Positions 1 to 6,195 of a DNA stretch of 9,590 nucleotides are shown here, one piece after another. This stretch comes from Methanosarcinaceae archaeon (GTDB lineage Archaea > Halobacteriota > Methanosarcinia > Methanosarcinales > Methanosarcinaceae), in contig JAUSPM010000072.1 of assembly GCA_030655675.1 (NCBI GenBank), positions 1-9,590 of the forward strand, read 5' to 3'. The position numbers and the translations under genes were made by a program. The notes under the pieces are model-generated. The model worked only from the letters and a program-made list of their open reading frames with translations, had not been told where the DNA came from and searched no databases. Each line of letters starts with the position of its first letter. The first letter of the stretch is position 1.

Positions 1-93
1 GTATCGGATTCCGGATTTAATTTCATATTCTCTATTATGACAGATTTTGGTTTAAGTATTTTGGGTGATTATTTGGAGGCATTGATCAAATAA
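1..93 (+). CDS. C-terminal tail of an unidentified protein (partial)
   Basis: Frame 1 is open from the first base to a TAA at 91-93 and encodes 30 residues ending in GLSILGDYLEALIK. The pattern of a hydrophobic residue, then LG, then an amphipathic helix is what the last strand and helix of many archaeal winged-helix regulators look like, but 30 residues cannot establish a family. It is co-directional with the next gene, 70 nt downstream. That it is coding at all is an inference from the open frame, the plausible composition and the gene-like spacing. Confidence 0.45.
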   Translation, partial: VSDSGFNFIFSIMTDFGLSILGDYLEALIK

Positions 94-123
94 TCAATCA
101 ATAAACTTATATTGACAAATATG

Positions 124-148
124 CATTTATAATGGTAAATATATTTAA
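124..148 (+). promoter_or_regulatory. Candidate TATA region for the RecA-like gene
   Basis: Two AT-rich TATA-like boxes, TTTATAAT (around 125-132) and AATATATTTA (around 138-147), lie upstream of the 164/182 start codons. With the usual archaeal spacing of about 25 nt from box to start site, the first gives a transcript starting near 155 and the second one near 170. The second would favour the downstream ATG at 182. The AT-rich background makes either call weak. Confidence 0.3.
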
Positions 149-163
149 GATTGGATTTGAAAA

Positions 164-778
164 ATGGGATATGGTACTATCATGAAAGAGAAGATTGCAT
201 TGGAATTATCCAGATTGGAAAAGCCTGGAATAACGCTTGCACTTGCATCCAGCAATGACTATAATAAAGCGAATATGGAACTGTTAAGGTATCTGGTTAA
301 CGAAAAGCATGAACCGGGTGTGTATATTACATTGAATCGACCCTATTCGACAATGGAAGAAATATTAAAAGAACAGGACATCGATCCTCGAATGATAATT
401 TTCATAGATGCAATTACAATACCAAGCGGTGGGTCTGTTTCAAATTCTCCACATTGTCTTTATCTCTCTGATCTTATGAACCTGACCGATATGGCACTTA
501 TTATTGATGAAGCGATTGCAGCGATTCCCAATGATAAAAAGTTTTTGTTCATTGATGCGATGTCAACACTTTTGCTGTATAATAACAGTGGAAATGTTGC
601 AAAATTCATTCATTTCCTGAGCAGTAAGATCAGGCGCTGGAAACTGGATGGCGTTTTCCTTTCACTTGAGACCGAATCCGACAAGGATTTTATATCACAA
701 TTATCGCTATTTTGTGATAAAACAATTAAATTCGACTCAGAAAAAGTAAATGTTCCGAGCATTAGCTCTCAAACATAA
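164..778 (+). CDS. KaiC/RecA-like domain protein lacking a P-loop
   Basis: A 204-residue soluble protein that reads as a compact RecA/KaiC-like (RAD55-type) fold. A first strand (ITLALAS, residues 23-29) is followed by a helix, then IIFIDAITI (78-86). A Walker B-like strand KKFLFIDAMSTLLLYN (125-140) has its Asp at residue 131, and GVFLSLE (163-169) follows. The loop where Walker A should sit reads ASSNDYNKANME (28-39), with no GxxxxGK[ST], so nucleotide binding is probably lost or changed. No membrane segment, zinc motif or added domain is visible. Methanogens and haloarchaea carry many such single-domain, P-loop-less relatives, often beside signal-transduction or transcription genes; a regulatory or scaffold role is inference. 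The start could also be the in-frame ATG at 182 (198 aa); neither start has a strong ribosome binding site. It converges with the nuclease gene. Confidence 0.75.
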   Translation: MGYGTIMKEKIALELSRLEKPGITLALASSNDYNKANMELLRYLVNEKHEPGVYITLNRPYSTMEEILKEQDIDPRMIIFIDAITIPSGGSVSNSPHCLYLSDLMNLTDMALIIDEAIAAIPNDKKFLFIDAMSTLLLYNNSGNVAKFIHFLSSKIRRWKLDGVFLSLETESDKDFISQLSLFCDKTIKFDSEKVNVPSISSQT

Positions 779-798
779 AACCTTTGATCTATCTCTTA

Positions 799-823
799 TT
801 GTAAATATCTTTGTAATTTACAA
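799..823. terminator. AT-rich hairpin between convergent genes
   Basis: TTGTAAAT (799-806) and ATTTACAA (816-823) are perfect 8-bp inverted repeats around a 9-nt loop. They lie in the 53-nt gap between two converging stop codons. The position suits a shared transcript end in both directions, but no U-run follows on either side and archaeal termination depends mainly on oligo-T, so the function is only inferred. The left arm and the next two bases match the palindrome in front of topA (4614-4623). Confidence 0.35.
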
Positions 824-831
824 CAAGTCTA

Positions 832-2070
832 TCATAGGATAAACTCATCGCCATTGGCAGGTGCATGTGCTTCCACGCCAATCTCTTCTGTGATCCATTC
901 TGCAAACAATTCAGTGTTATCCCCATGCATCACAAAGACATTTTCCGTACCCATATCGCAGAATTCCTTCACAATACCTTTTAGTTCCCGGTCACCGCAA
1001 TGAGCCGAGAAATCGTACTGTTCGATTTTTGTGCGAAGATGCTGGATGACCCCGTCATTATCAATAAGACCTGTTTCAGCAGCCATTCTGCCGTTTGTGC
1101 CTTCAACCTGATATCCAGACAGCATGATCTTTGATTTTGGGTCGTTGAACAATTTATTGATATAATGAAGTACAGGTCCACCGTTCAGCATCCCTGCTGT
1201 TGTGATGATGACCGAATGATCCAGAGGTATGGAATCCCGTTTTCGCCCTCTTACAATAGAGGCATTCTTGTACGCTTTTTCAAGGTGCGTGGGATTTCGC
1301 AGATAATCGGGATGATGCATCATGAGTTTGTATGCCAGAGACCCCATTCCATCAACGTAAGGATGAATCCCATGCGCATCCAATAGCATCAGGATCTCCT
1401 GAGTTCGCCCAATCGCAAAAGCAGGAATAATAACAGTACCGCCGATGTCAAGTGTTTCACGGAGCGAATCCATGAATGCAGATTCAACTTCCTTTCTGGC
1501 AGGATGTTCCTCACCAAAATATGTACTTTCGATCACAAGTGTATCGGCGGTTGGAAAATCCCCTGCACCCGACACCAATCTTGTATTTGATGTACTGATA
1601 TCTCCAGTATAGAAAAGGCTCTCACCGCTTTTTGATTCAACACGAATTGATGCTGCCCCAGGGATGTGTCCGGCATCGTAGAACTCAACCTTGTAGCCTT
1701 GTGTAGTAAACTCAACACCTGTGTCGACTTTAGTTGTGCGCTGCACGAACTTGTGGAGGTCTTCACTGTTGTATGGTGCATAAACACCATTAGCCTGTGC
1801 GATCTTGAGCGTATCCTTTGCAAGCATTTCAGCAAAATCAGCTGTTGGAGGTGTCATGTAAATTTCAGGATTAAGGTCCATAAGGTTTGGAACCGCACCG
1901 CAATGATCAAGATGGCCGTGCGAAACCAATACGGTTTTTGGACGCATTCCGTTTAATGGATAAAGTGGTGACTCACCAGGTTTCATTCCGTAGTCGATCA
2001 ATATCTTTTCATCCAGAAGTAATGCTGATCGTCCGACTTCCTGACATCCGCCTTTGAATTGAAGTTTCAT
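832..2070 (-). CDS. Beta-CASP metallo-beta-lactamase RNase, aCPSF2-like
   Basis: A 412-aa zinc-dependent ribonuclease of the CPSF73/RNase J superfamily, expected to act in the cytoplasm in RNA 3'-end processing or decay. All active-site motifs are visible: motif 1 in LIDYG (D26), motif 2 SHGHLDH (H51, H53, D55, H56), motif 3 H135 in AGHIPGA, motif 4 D157 in YTGDIS. The beta-CASP motifs follow: A at E181 (IEST), B at H357 (FSAH), C at H382 (MHGD). The family's TAGMLNGGPV segment is at 291-300. There is no N-terminal KH domain, which excludes the aCPSF1 termination factor. Length and the opening GGCQEVGRSA fit aCPSF2 better than aRNase J; that assignment is from memory. GGAGGT at 2078-2083, 7 nt from the ATG, fixes the start. 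It lies downstream of topA but has its own promoter-like sequence. Confidence 0.93.
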   Translation of the reverse strand: MKLQFKGGCQEVGRSALLLDEKILIDYGMKPGESPLYPLNGMRPKTVLVSHGHLDHCGAVPNLMDLNPEIYMTPPTADFAEMLAKDTLKIAQANGVYAPYNSEDLHKFVQRTTKVDTGVEFTTQGYKVEFYDAGHIPGAASIRVESKSGESLFYTGDISTSNTRLVSGAGDFPTADTLVIESTYFGEEHPARKEVESAFMDSLRETLDIGGTVIIPAFAIGRTQEILMLLDAHGIHPYVDGMGSLAYKLMMHHPDYLRNPTHLEKAYKNASIVRGRKRDSIPLDHSVIITTAGMLNGGPVLHYINKLFNDPKSKIMLSGYQVEGTNGRMAAETGLIDNDGVIQHLRTKIEQYDFSAHCGDRELKGIVKEFCDMGTENVFVMHGDNTELFAEWITEEIGVEAHAPANGDEFIL

Positions 2071-2077
2071 GATATTT

Positions 2078-2083
2078 ACCTCC
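2078..2083 (-). promoter_or_regulatory. Strong ribosome binding site of the nuclease gene
   Basis: On the - strand GGAGGT precedes ATG (2070-2068) by 7 nt. This near-perfect match to the archaeal 16S 3' end supports this start codon and indicates a leadered transcript. Confidence 0.8.
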
Positions 2084-2113
2084 GATATATGAGCTTTCGT
2101 TTTGGTTTTAGGG

Positions 2114-2124
2114 TATAATTTAAA
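2114..2124 (-). promoter_or_regulatory. Candidate TATA box of the aCPSF2-like gene
   Basis: TTTAAATTATA on the - strand lies between the CGCAGAG element and the gene. A start site about 25 nt downstream would fall near 2090-2095, leaving a leader of about 20-25 nt that includes the Shine-Dalgarno sequence. This suggests transcription independent of topA. Confidence 0.45.
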
Positions 2125-2133
2125 TCACAATGA

Positions 2134-2262
2134 ACCGCAGAGGACACTCACCTCCTGCGGAGTTGAGTGCCTGCTACGCCCACAAGGCGTGCAGGTCGCC
2201 GAGAGCGCAGAGGGGAGTTGCAAAACAGTTAACAACTCTGCGTTCTCTGCGCACTCTGCGGT
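2134..2262. repeat. CGCAGAG palindromic element, copy A (interrupted)
   Basis: The outer arms ACCGCAGAG (2134-2142) and CTCTGCGGT (2254-2262) are exact inverted repeats, and further CGCAGAG units follow inwards (2206-2212 on the left; CTCTGCG at 2236-2242 and 2246-2251 on the right). The centre adds GAGTTG (2215-2220) paired with CAACTC (2233-2238). Removing 2145-2205 restores a continuous left arm, ACCGCAGAGGA followed by CGCAGAGG, so this copy appears to have taken an insertion. Such CGCAGAG palindromes are dispersed in many methanogen and bacterial genomes and often create spurious ORFs. No transposase is present; a non-autonomous, REP/MITE-like nature is inferred. Confidence 0.8.
2145..2205. 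repeat. Nested 61-bp double-hairpin insert
   Basis: Two hairpins abut without a spacer. Hairpin 1 (2145-2169) pairs CACTCA with TGAGTG and CTCC with GGAG around a TGC loop, with a single C/T mismatch. Hairpin 2 (2170-2195) pairs CCTGC with GCAGG and ACGCC with GGCGT around a CACAA loop, with one bulged T. The block is GC-rich and splits the left arm of copy A. The double-hairpin form recalls REP/REPIN units moved by RAYT transposases, but no RAYT gene is in the window. Confidence 0.6.
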
Positions 2263-2324
2263 GAAATACTGTTCTATATTCCAGTGATAACTTGATTTTG
2301 GAACTATGCCGTATTTAATTTTAA

Positions 2325-4571
2325 TTACAACGCAGCATCCTGCCAGCCTTTGATCTTTTTAACTGTAATTCCGGTTTTCTTTGACAATTCGAATGCATCA
2401 GTTTCAATAAAATCATCAACTTTTATAATGCCGGCATCTGCCAGTTTTTGTGCCGTGACCTTGCCGACACCTGCAATGTCAGAGATACTTTTTGGACGTG
2501 GTGTCTTTGGTCGTTTGGCTCTTTCTGCTTCCTGTGATGCCTGCCATTCAATAAAATTACAATTTGGACATCCAAGGTCCCATGGGCGTCTTCCCGGAGT
2601 TATGATGCGTACATGATAGAGTCCGTGCTCTTCACAAAGTTTGTCAGTCACAATAACCTGTCCGCTCTTTGGAAGAGGGAGTGAGAAATTGCAATCAGGG
2701 TAACCTTCGCATCCGATAAAGCGTGAGCCACGTTTTGACCTTCGAATCATAAGTTGTGATCCGCACTTTTGACAGGTTCCGACGACCTTATCTTCCCTCA
2801 GTCCGGTCCGAAGTGATTCCGAAATGTCTTCTTTGTTCTTTTCAAGATCTTCAAAAACAGAATCAAGCATCTTTCTGGATTCTTTAATTACGTCATCTTC
2901 CTTGATATTCCCCTCTGCGATCTTGTCCATATCTTCTTCGAGTTTGCTGGTCATATCAGGCTTTGTGATAGTATTGGCATACTCTTCAAGTGCTTCAACA
3001 ACCGCATATGCGGTTCTGGTTGGCTGGATCGGGTTTCCATGAACGTATGCCCGTGAATATAATTTACCTATAATATCATGGCGGGTGGCTTTTGTACCAA
3101 GTCCAAGTTCCTCCATGATCCGTATCAGACGCCCCTGTCCATATCTTGAAGGGGGAGTTGTCTCTTTATCGACTATCTCGGTCTTATCAACAGTTAACGA
3201 ATCCCCTTCCTGCAGCACCGGTAAAAGTCGGTCTTCCGGTGCATTGTATGGATAGTACCATCTCCATCCCGGCACTATAAGACGTGCACCATTGACCTTG
3301 AACTCTTCACCATTAATGTCAAATTTGACACGCATGGTCTCCCATTCCGCAGGGTCTGCAAATGTCGCAAAGAATCGTCTTACTATGAGTTCATAAACTT
3401 TCCATTCATCCTCTTTAAGTTCGGATTGCTTTGCAAGTGAAGCAGGAAATATTGGAGGGTGGTCGGTTGTTTCTTTTTTACCACGTGTCGGAATGAGTTC
3501 TGCTTTTTTAAGAAGTTGCTCTGCATACTGTTTAAATGGACCTCCCACTTTGAACAGTTCGATGTGTGAGCGCATTTCAACCGATTCCGGATATACAGTG
3601 TTATCGGTTCTTGGATATGAGATGAAACCACTGGTATAGAGTGTTTCAGCAATTCTCATAGCATTTGCAGGAGAAAGACCGATCGAACTTGCTGCGGTGA
3701 TAAACTCGGTTGTATTGAACGGGGTAGGCACTTTATCGATCTTTGTTGATTTCACAACACTTGATACGACTGCGTTTTTAATAGTGCTAACTTTTGCCAT
3801 TACTGAATCGGCTTCCTGCTTATCTTGGAATCGTTTGGTCTTGTGCTGGGTAAGGAATGTTTCTTTATCTTTATCTTTATCTTTATCTGAAAGTGTTGCA
3901 AATATTTCCCAGTAGGGTTGTGGAATGAATGCATCCCTCTTTTTTTCCCTGTCCACTATAAGGGCAAGGGTTGGTGACTGCACCCTGCCAACTGACAAGA
4001 ACATATTTCCAAGCCGTCCTGCTGAAATAGATACGTAGCGAGTAAGTGCAGCGCCCCATATCAGGTCGATCACCTGCCTCGAATGTCCTGCATCTGCAAG
4101 ATTAAAGTCAACCGTTGTCGGGTTTGAGAAGGCGTCATTTATTGCTTTTGGTGTGATCGCACTGTAGTGCACACGGTCAAACGGAACATCGGGGTTCACC
4201 TTTCTGATAATGTCCAGCGCCTCGGCACCGATCAGTTCTCCTTCCCGGTCGTAGTCAGTGGCGATCGTAATCTTTGTGGCTTCCTTACCGAGTTTTTTAA
4301 GTGCAGATATGATCTTCACATGTGTGGGTGTTGAAATTATTTCGGCATCAATGAGAAGTTTTGCATCTACTTTCTGCCAGTTGTTATATGATTTAGGAAA
4401 ATCGACCCCGACAATATGTCCGCTGAGTCCCATAGAGATCGTTTTGTTAGCATCAGTACCATATTCATAAGTGTCAACTCCGCTAACACGCACATTTTTT
4501 GGTTTATCTGGTGCAAGAATTGATGCAATTCGCTTGGCTGCAATATGTTTTTCTGCGATGATGAGATGCAT
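2325..4571 (-). CDS. topA: DNA topoisomerase I, archaeal type IA
   Basis: A 748-aa type IA topoisomerase that passes one DNA strand through a transient 5'-phosphotyrosyl break, relaxing negative supercoils. The N-terminal TOPRIM domain carries E7 in LIIAEKH and the acidic motif ATDYDREGE (D106, D108, E112). The catalytic tyrosine is Y319 in GFISYPRTDN. The central toroid includes PSRYGQGRLI (475-484) and GLGTKATRHDII (490-501). The C-terminus has a four-Cys zinc ribbon (C600, C603, C621, C627), a second C/H ribbon-like unit (C646, H649, C668, C671) and a helix-hairpin-helix segment at about 694-735 (DIAGVGKVTAQKL). Full length. A DKDKDKDK run (229-236) comes from a hexanucleotide repeat. GGAG at 4578-4581, 6 nt from the ATG, supports the start. 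It lies 171 nt downstream of proB. Confidence 0.97.
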   Translation of the reverse strand: MHLIIAEKHIAAKRIASILAPDKPKNVRVSGVDTYEYGTDANKTISMGLSGHIVGVDFPKSYNNWQKVDAKLLIDAEIISTPTHVKIISALKKLGKEATKITIATDYDREGELIGAEALDIIRKVNPDVPFDRVHYSAITPKAINDAFSNPTTVDFNLADAGHSRQVIDLIWGAALTRYVSISAGRLGNMFLSVGRVQSPTLALIVDREKKRDAFIPQPYWEIFATLSDKDKDKDKETFLTQHKTKRFQDKQEADSVMAKVSTIKNAVVSSVVKSTKIDKVPTPFNTTEFITAASSIGLSPANAMRIAETLYTSGFISYPRTDNTVYPESVEMRSHIELFKVGGPFKQYAEQLLKKAELIPTRGKKETTDHPPIFPASLAKQSELKEDEWKVYELIVRRFFATFADPAEWETMRVKFDINGEEFKVNGARLIVPGWRWYYPYNAPEDRLLPVLQEGDSLTVDKTEIVDKETTPPSRYGQGRLIRIMEELGLGTKATRHDIIGKLYSRAYVHGNPIQPTRTAYAVVEALEEYANTITKPDMTSKLEEDMDKIAEGNIKEDDVIKESRKMLDSVFEDLEKNKEDISESLRTGLREDKVVGTCQKCGSQLMIRRSKRGSRFIGCEGYPDCNFSLPLPKSGQVIVTDKLCEEHGLYHVRIITPGRRPWDLGCPNCNFIEWQASQEAERAKRPKTPRPKSISDIAGVGKVTAQKLADAGIIKVDDFIETDAFELSKKTGITVKKIKGWQDAAL
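3863..3888. repeat. In-frame hexanucleotide repeat in topA
   Basis: CTTTAT is repeated four times (3863-3886) plus a partial unit and encodes alternating Asp-Lys on the - strand. A period of 6 keeps the frame, so copy-number change would only lengthen or shorten a charged, probably surface-exposed loop. Confidence 0.85.
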
Positions 4572-4601
4572 TGATTACTCCGGTTTTATTATGTATAATC
4601 T

Positions 4602-4613
4602 GATATTAATATA
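4602..4613 (-). promoter_or_regulatory. Candidate TATA box of topA
   Basis: The AT block ATATTAATATAT lies about 31-42 nt before the ATG. The predicted start site near 4580-4584 leaves a short leader that contains the GGAG site. The AT-rich context limits confidence. Confidence 0.4.
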
Positions 4614-4631
4614 TTGTAAATATTTTTACAA
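4614..4631. promoter_or_regulatory. Operator-like palindrome upstream of topA
   Basis: TTGTAAA (4614-4620) and TTTACAA (4625-4631) form a perfect 7-bp dyad with a 4-nt AT spacer, immediately upstream of the TATA-like box of topA, where B-recognition element contacts would fall. The dyad form and position would suit a dimeric regulator; no regulator gene is in the window. Confidence 0.4.
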
Positions 4632-4742
4632 GATAGAAGTTGTAGTTCTTGAAGTCTCTTTTTATAATAAAAGGTTTTGATTGACACTGGCTGTTCAATC
4701 TATCTATTTCAGACATGCGTATGCATCTGTATGCACCTATAA

Positions 4743-5891
4743 TCAAGATGATGAACCATGATCTGTATTGATCAAACCAATGTTACAATTACTTATGACG
4801 TGGTTGTAATTCTTATAACCAAGAATATCAGCGATCATATTGGTATGTTTTCCCTTGATCATCTTCAGTTCATTTGATGTGTAGTCAGAGATGCCTTTAG
4901 CAAACACTTCTCCCCCACATTCAATTTCAATGATATCGCCTCTTTCGAAATTTCCCATCACATCACTTACACCGGATGGCAAAAGGCTATTCTTGTTTAC
5001 CACGGCATCCCTCGCACCCTGGTCGACGACAACTTTACCTGATGATTTCGCAAGGATGATCCATCGTATCCTATTTTTCTGTGCATCAGGGTTTGCTAAA
5101 AATAGCGTTCCTATTTCTTCGCTGTCAAGTACCTTAAGGATAACATCATCAACACTGCTGTTTGCGATCACCATGTGGCATCCGGACATGTTGCAGATCT
5201 TTGCTGCCTCTATCTTGGTTTTCATGCCACCTACTCCTTTCATACTGGTTGGACTCCCACCATAACTCTCGATCTCCGGTGTGATCTTTTCCACAATACT
5301 CAGGAGTTTTGCATCATGGTGCCTTTTCGGGTTCTTGTCATAAAGCCCATCAATATCAGAAAGTATTATCAGGACATCGCCCTCTGTTTTGCTGGCGACC
5401 ATTGCAGATAACTTATCATTGTCCCCGAACGTGGCTTCGATCTCGTTTACGCATATGCTGTCGTTTTCATTAATAATTGGTATAACGCCGTAACTCAGGA
5501 GCGTGGATATGCTGTTTCGCAGGTTAAGATAGGTCAGCCTGTCAGAAAAGGCTGAATATGTCAGTAATATCTGTGCAACATTGAGGTCGTATTTGCTAAA
5601 AGCTTTGATCCACTCCTGCATCAGGATACTCTGCCCCACAGCTGCCGCAGCCTGACGCACAGGGATCTCACGTGGCCTTTTGTCAAGATGCAATATGTCA
5701 ATGCCTATCCCGATAGACCCGGAACTGACTATGATGACCTGCTTTCCCATTTGATGAAGTCTGGATATCTGGGACGCGATCTTGTCCATGAACTCATATT
5801 CAAGCCCACCGTCCTCCTTGCTTATCGATGATGTGCCTATCTTTATCACGATCTTCTCAGCTTTGCCCAGAATATCTTTTCGTTTATTCAA
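4743..5891 (-). CDS. proB: Glutamate 5-kinase with C-terminal PUA domain
   Basis: A 382-aa cytoplasmic enzyme that phosphorylates glutamate with ATP to gamma-glutamyl phosphate, the first and usually feedback-controlled step of proline synthesis. The amino-acid kinase domain (about 12-260) shows VIKIGTSSIS (15-24), VSSGSIGIGI (55-64), the glutamate-site segment INENDSI (140-146), FGDNDKLSA (155-163), LSDIDGLYDKNP (177-188) and GVGGMKTKI (219-227). A PUA domain follows at about 286-362, as in E. coli ProB (367 aa). The start is TTG: a TGA lies in frame 9 nt upstream, the first internal Met (residue 35) is already past the phosphate-binding motif, and GGTGA sits 6 nt before the TTG. It lies 304 nt downstream of proA, whose product uses the unstable ProB product, so the two enzymes probably work together despite the gap. 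Confidence 0.96.
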   Translation of the reverse strand: MNKRKDILGKAEKIVIKIGTSSISKEDGGLEYEFMDKIASQISRLHQMGKQVIIVSSGSIGIGIDILHLDKRPREIPVRQAAAAVGQSILMQEWIKAFSKYDLNVAQILLTYSAFSDRLTYLNLRNSISTLLSYGVIPIINENDSICVNEIEATFGDNDKLSAMVASKTEGDVLIILSDIDGLYDKNPKRHHDAKLLSIVEKITPEIESYGGSPTSMKGVGGMKTKIEAAKICNMSGCHMVIANSSVDDVILKVLDSEEIGTLFLANPDAQKNRIRWIILAKSSGKVVVDQGARDAVVNKNSLLPSGVSDVMGNFERGDIIEIECGGEVFAKGISDYTSNELKMIKGKHTNMIADILGYKNYNHVISNCNIGLINTDHGSSS

Positions 5892-5897
5892 TATCGT

Positions 5898-5902
5898 TCA
5901 CC
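5898..5902 (-). promoter_or_regulatory. Ribosome binding site that selects the TTG start of proB
   Basis: GGTGA on the - strand lies 6 nt before TTG (5891-5889). With an in-frame TGA inside this site and no other start before residue 35, it decides the start. TTG together with a partial site suggests modest translation. Confidence 0.6.
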
Positions 5903-6048
5903 ATCGTTAATAATTGATAATTCATCGTTCGTCATTATAGTTAAGTGCCTAACATTTGGCGCTGATTAAATTTAAATCATCTTTTAAGGTAGTGCAATCG
6001 TCTCAGTATAAATAATGTAACTTTTTTCAATTTGAAAAATGCATGGTG

Positions 6049-6131
6049 AAAAAATTAACCGCAGAGCACGCAGAGTTATTAATACTTAAATTCTCTGCGA
6101 TCTCAGCGATCTCTGCGGTTTTAAATTTTTC
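6049..6131. repeat. CGCAGAG palindromic element, copy B, possible proA terminator
   Basis: The arms ACCGCAGAG (6058-6066) and CTCTGCGGT (6111-6119) are exact inverted repeats. Second units CGCAGAG (6069-6075) and CTCTGCG (6093-6099) are also present, so the arms fold into a long stem. Same element as copy A but without an insert. On the - strand the hairpin is followed by TAA and a run of six T (6054-6049); on the + strand it is followed by TTTTAAATTTTT. It could therefore end proA transcription in the manner of an intrinsic terminator. The repeat is seen directly; the terminator role is inferred. Confidence 0.75.
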
Positions 6132-6195
6132 ATTGATTTGTCTCTTTAAATACAATCTATTCAATGTTGGGGAGATCATCTCTTTTGTAATGCGT

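Larger units (their letters stand above)
5892..6195. other. proA-proB intergenic region (304 nt)
   Basis: No gene is visible. Beside proB lie three ATCGTT copies (5893, 5903, 5924) in an AT-rich stretch. A near-palindromic GATTAAATTTAAATC (5964-5978) and AGTATAAATAAT (6005-6016) are alternative TATA-type boxes for proB on the - strand. The middle is occupied by CGCAGAG copy B. The stretch next to proA's stop (6126-6195) shows nothing recognisable. Short open frames across copy B are products of the repeat. Confidence 0.6.

Noticed and set aside
2102..2287. 61-codon frame across CGCAGAG copy A
   Set aside because: It lies entirely in a repetitive palindromic intergenic element and has no ribosome binding site or family similarity.
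4719..4735. Direct repeat GTATGCA twice downstream of proB
   Set aside because: Too short and without spacing or context that indicates an operator or attachment site.
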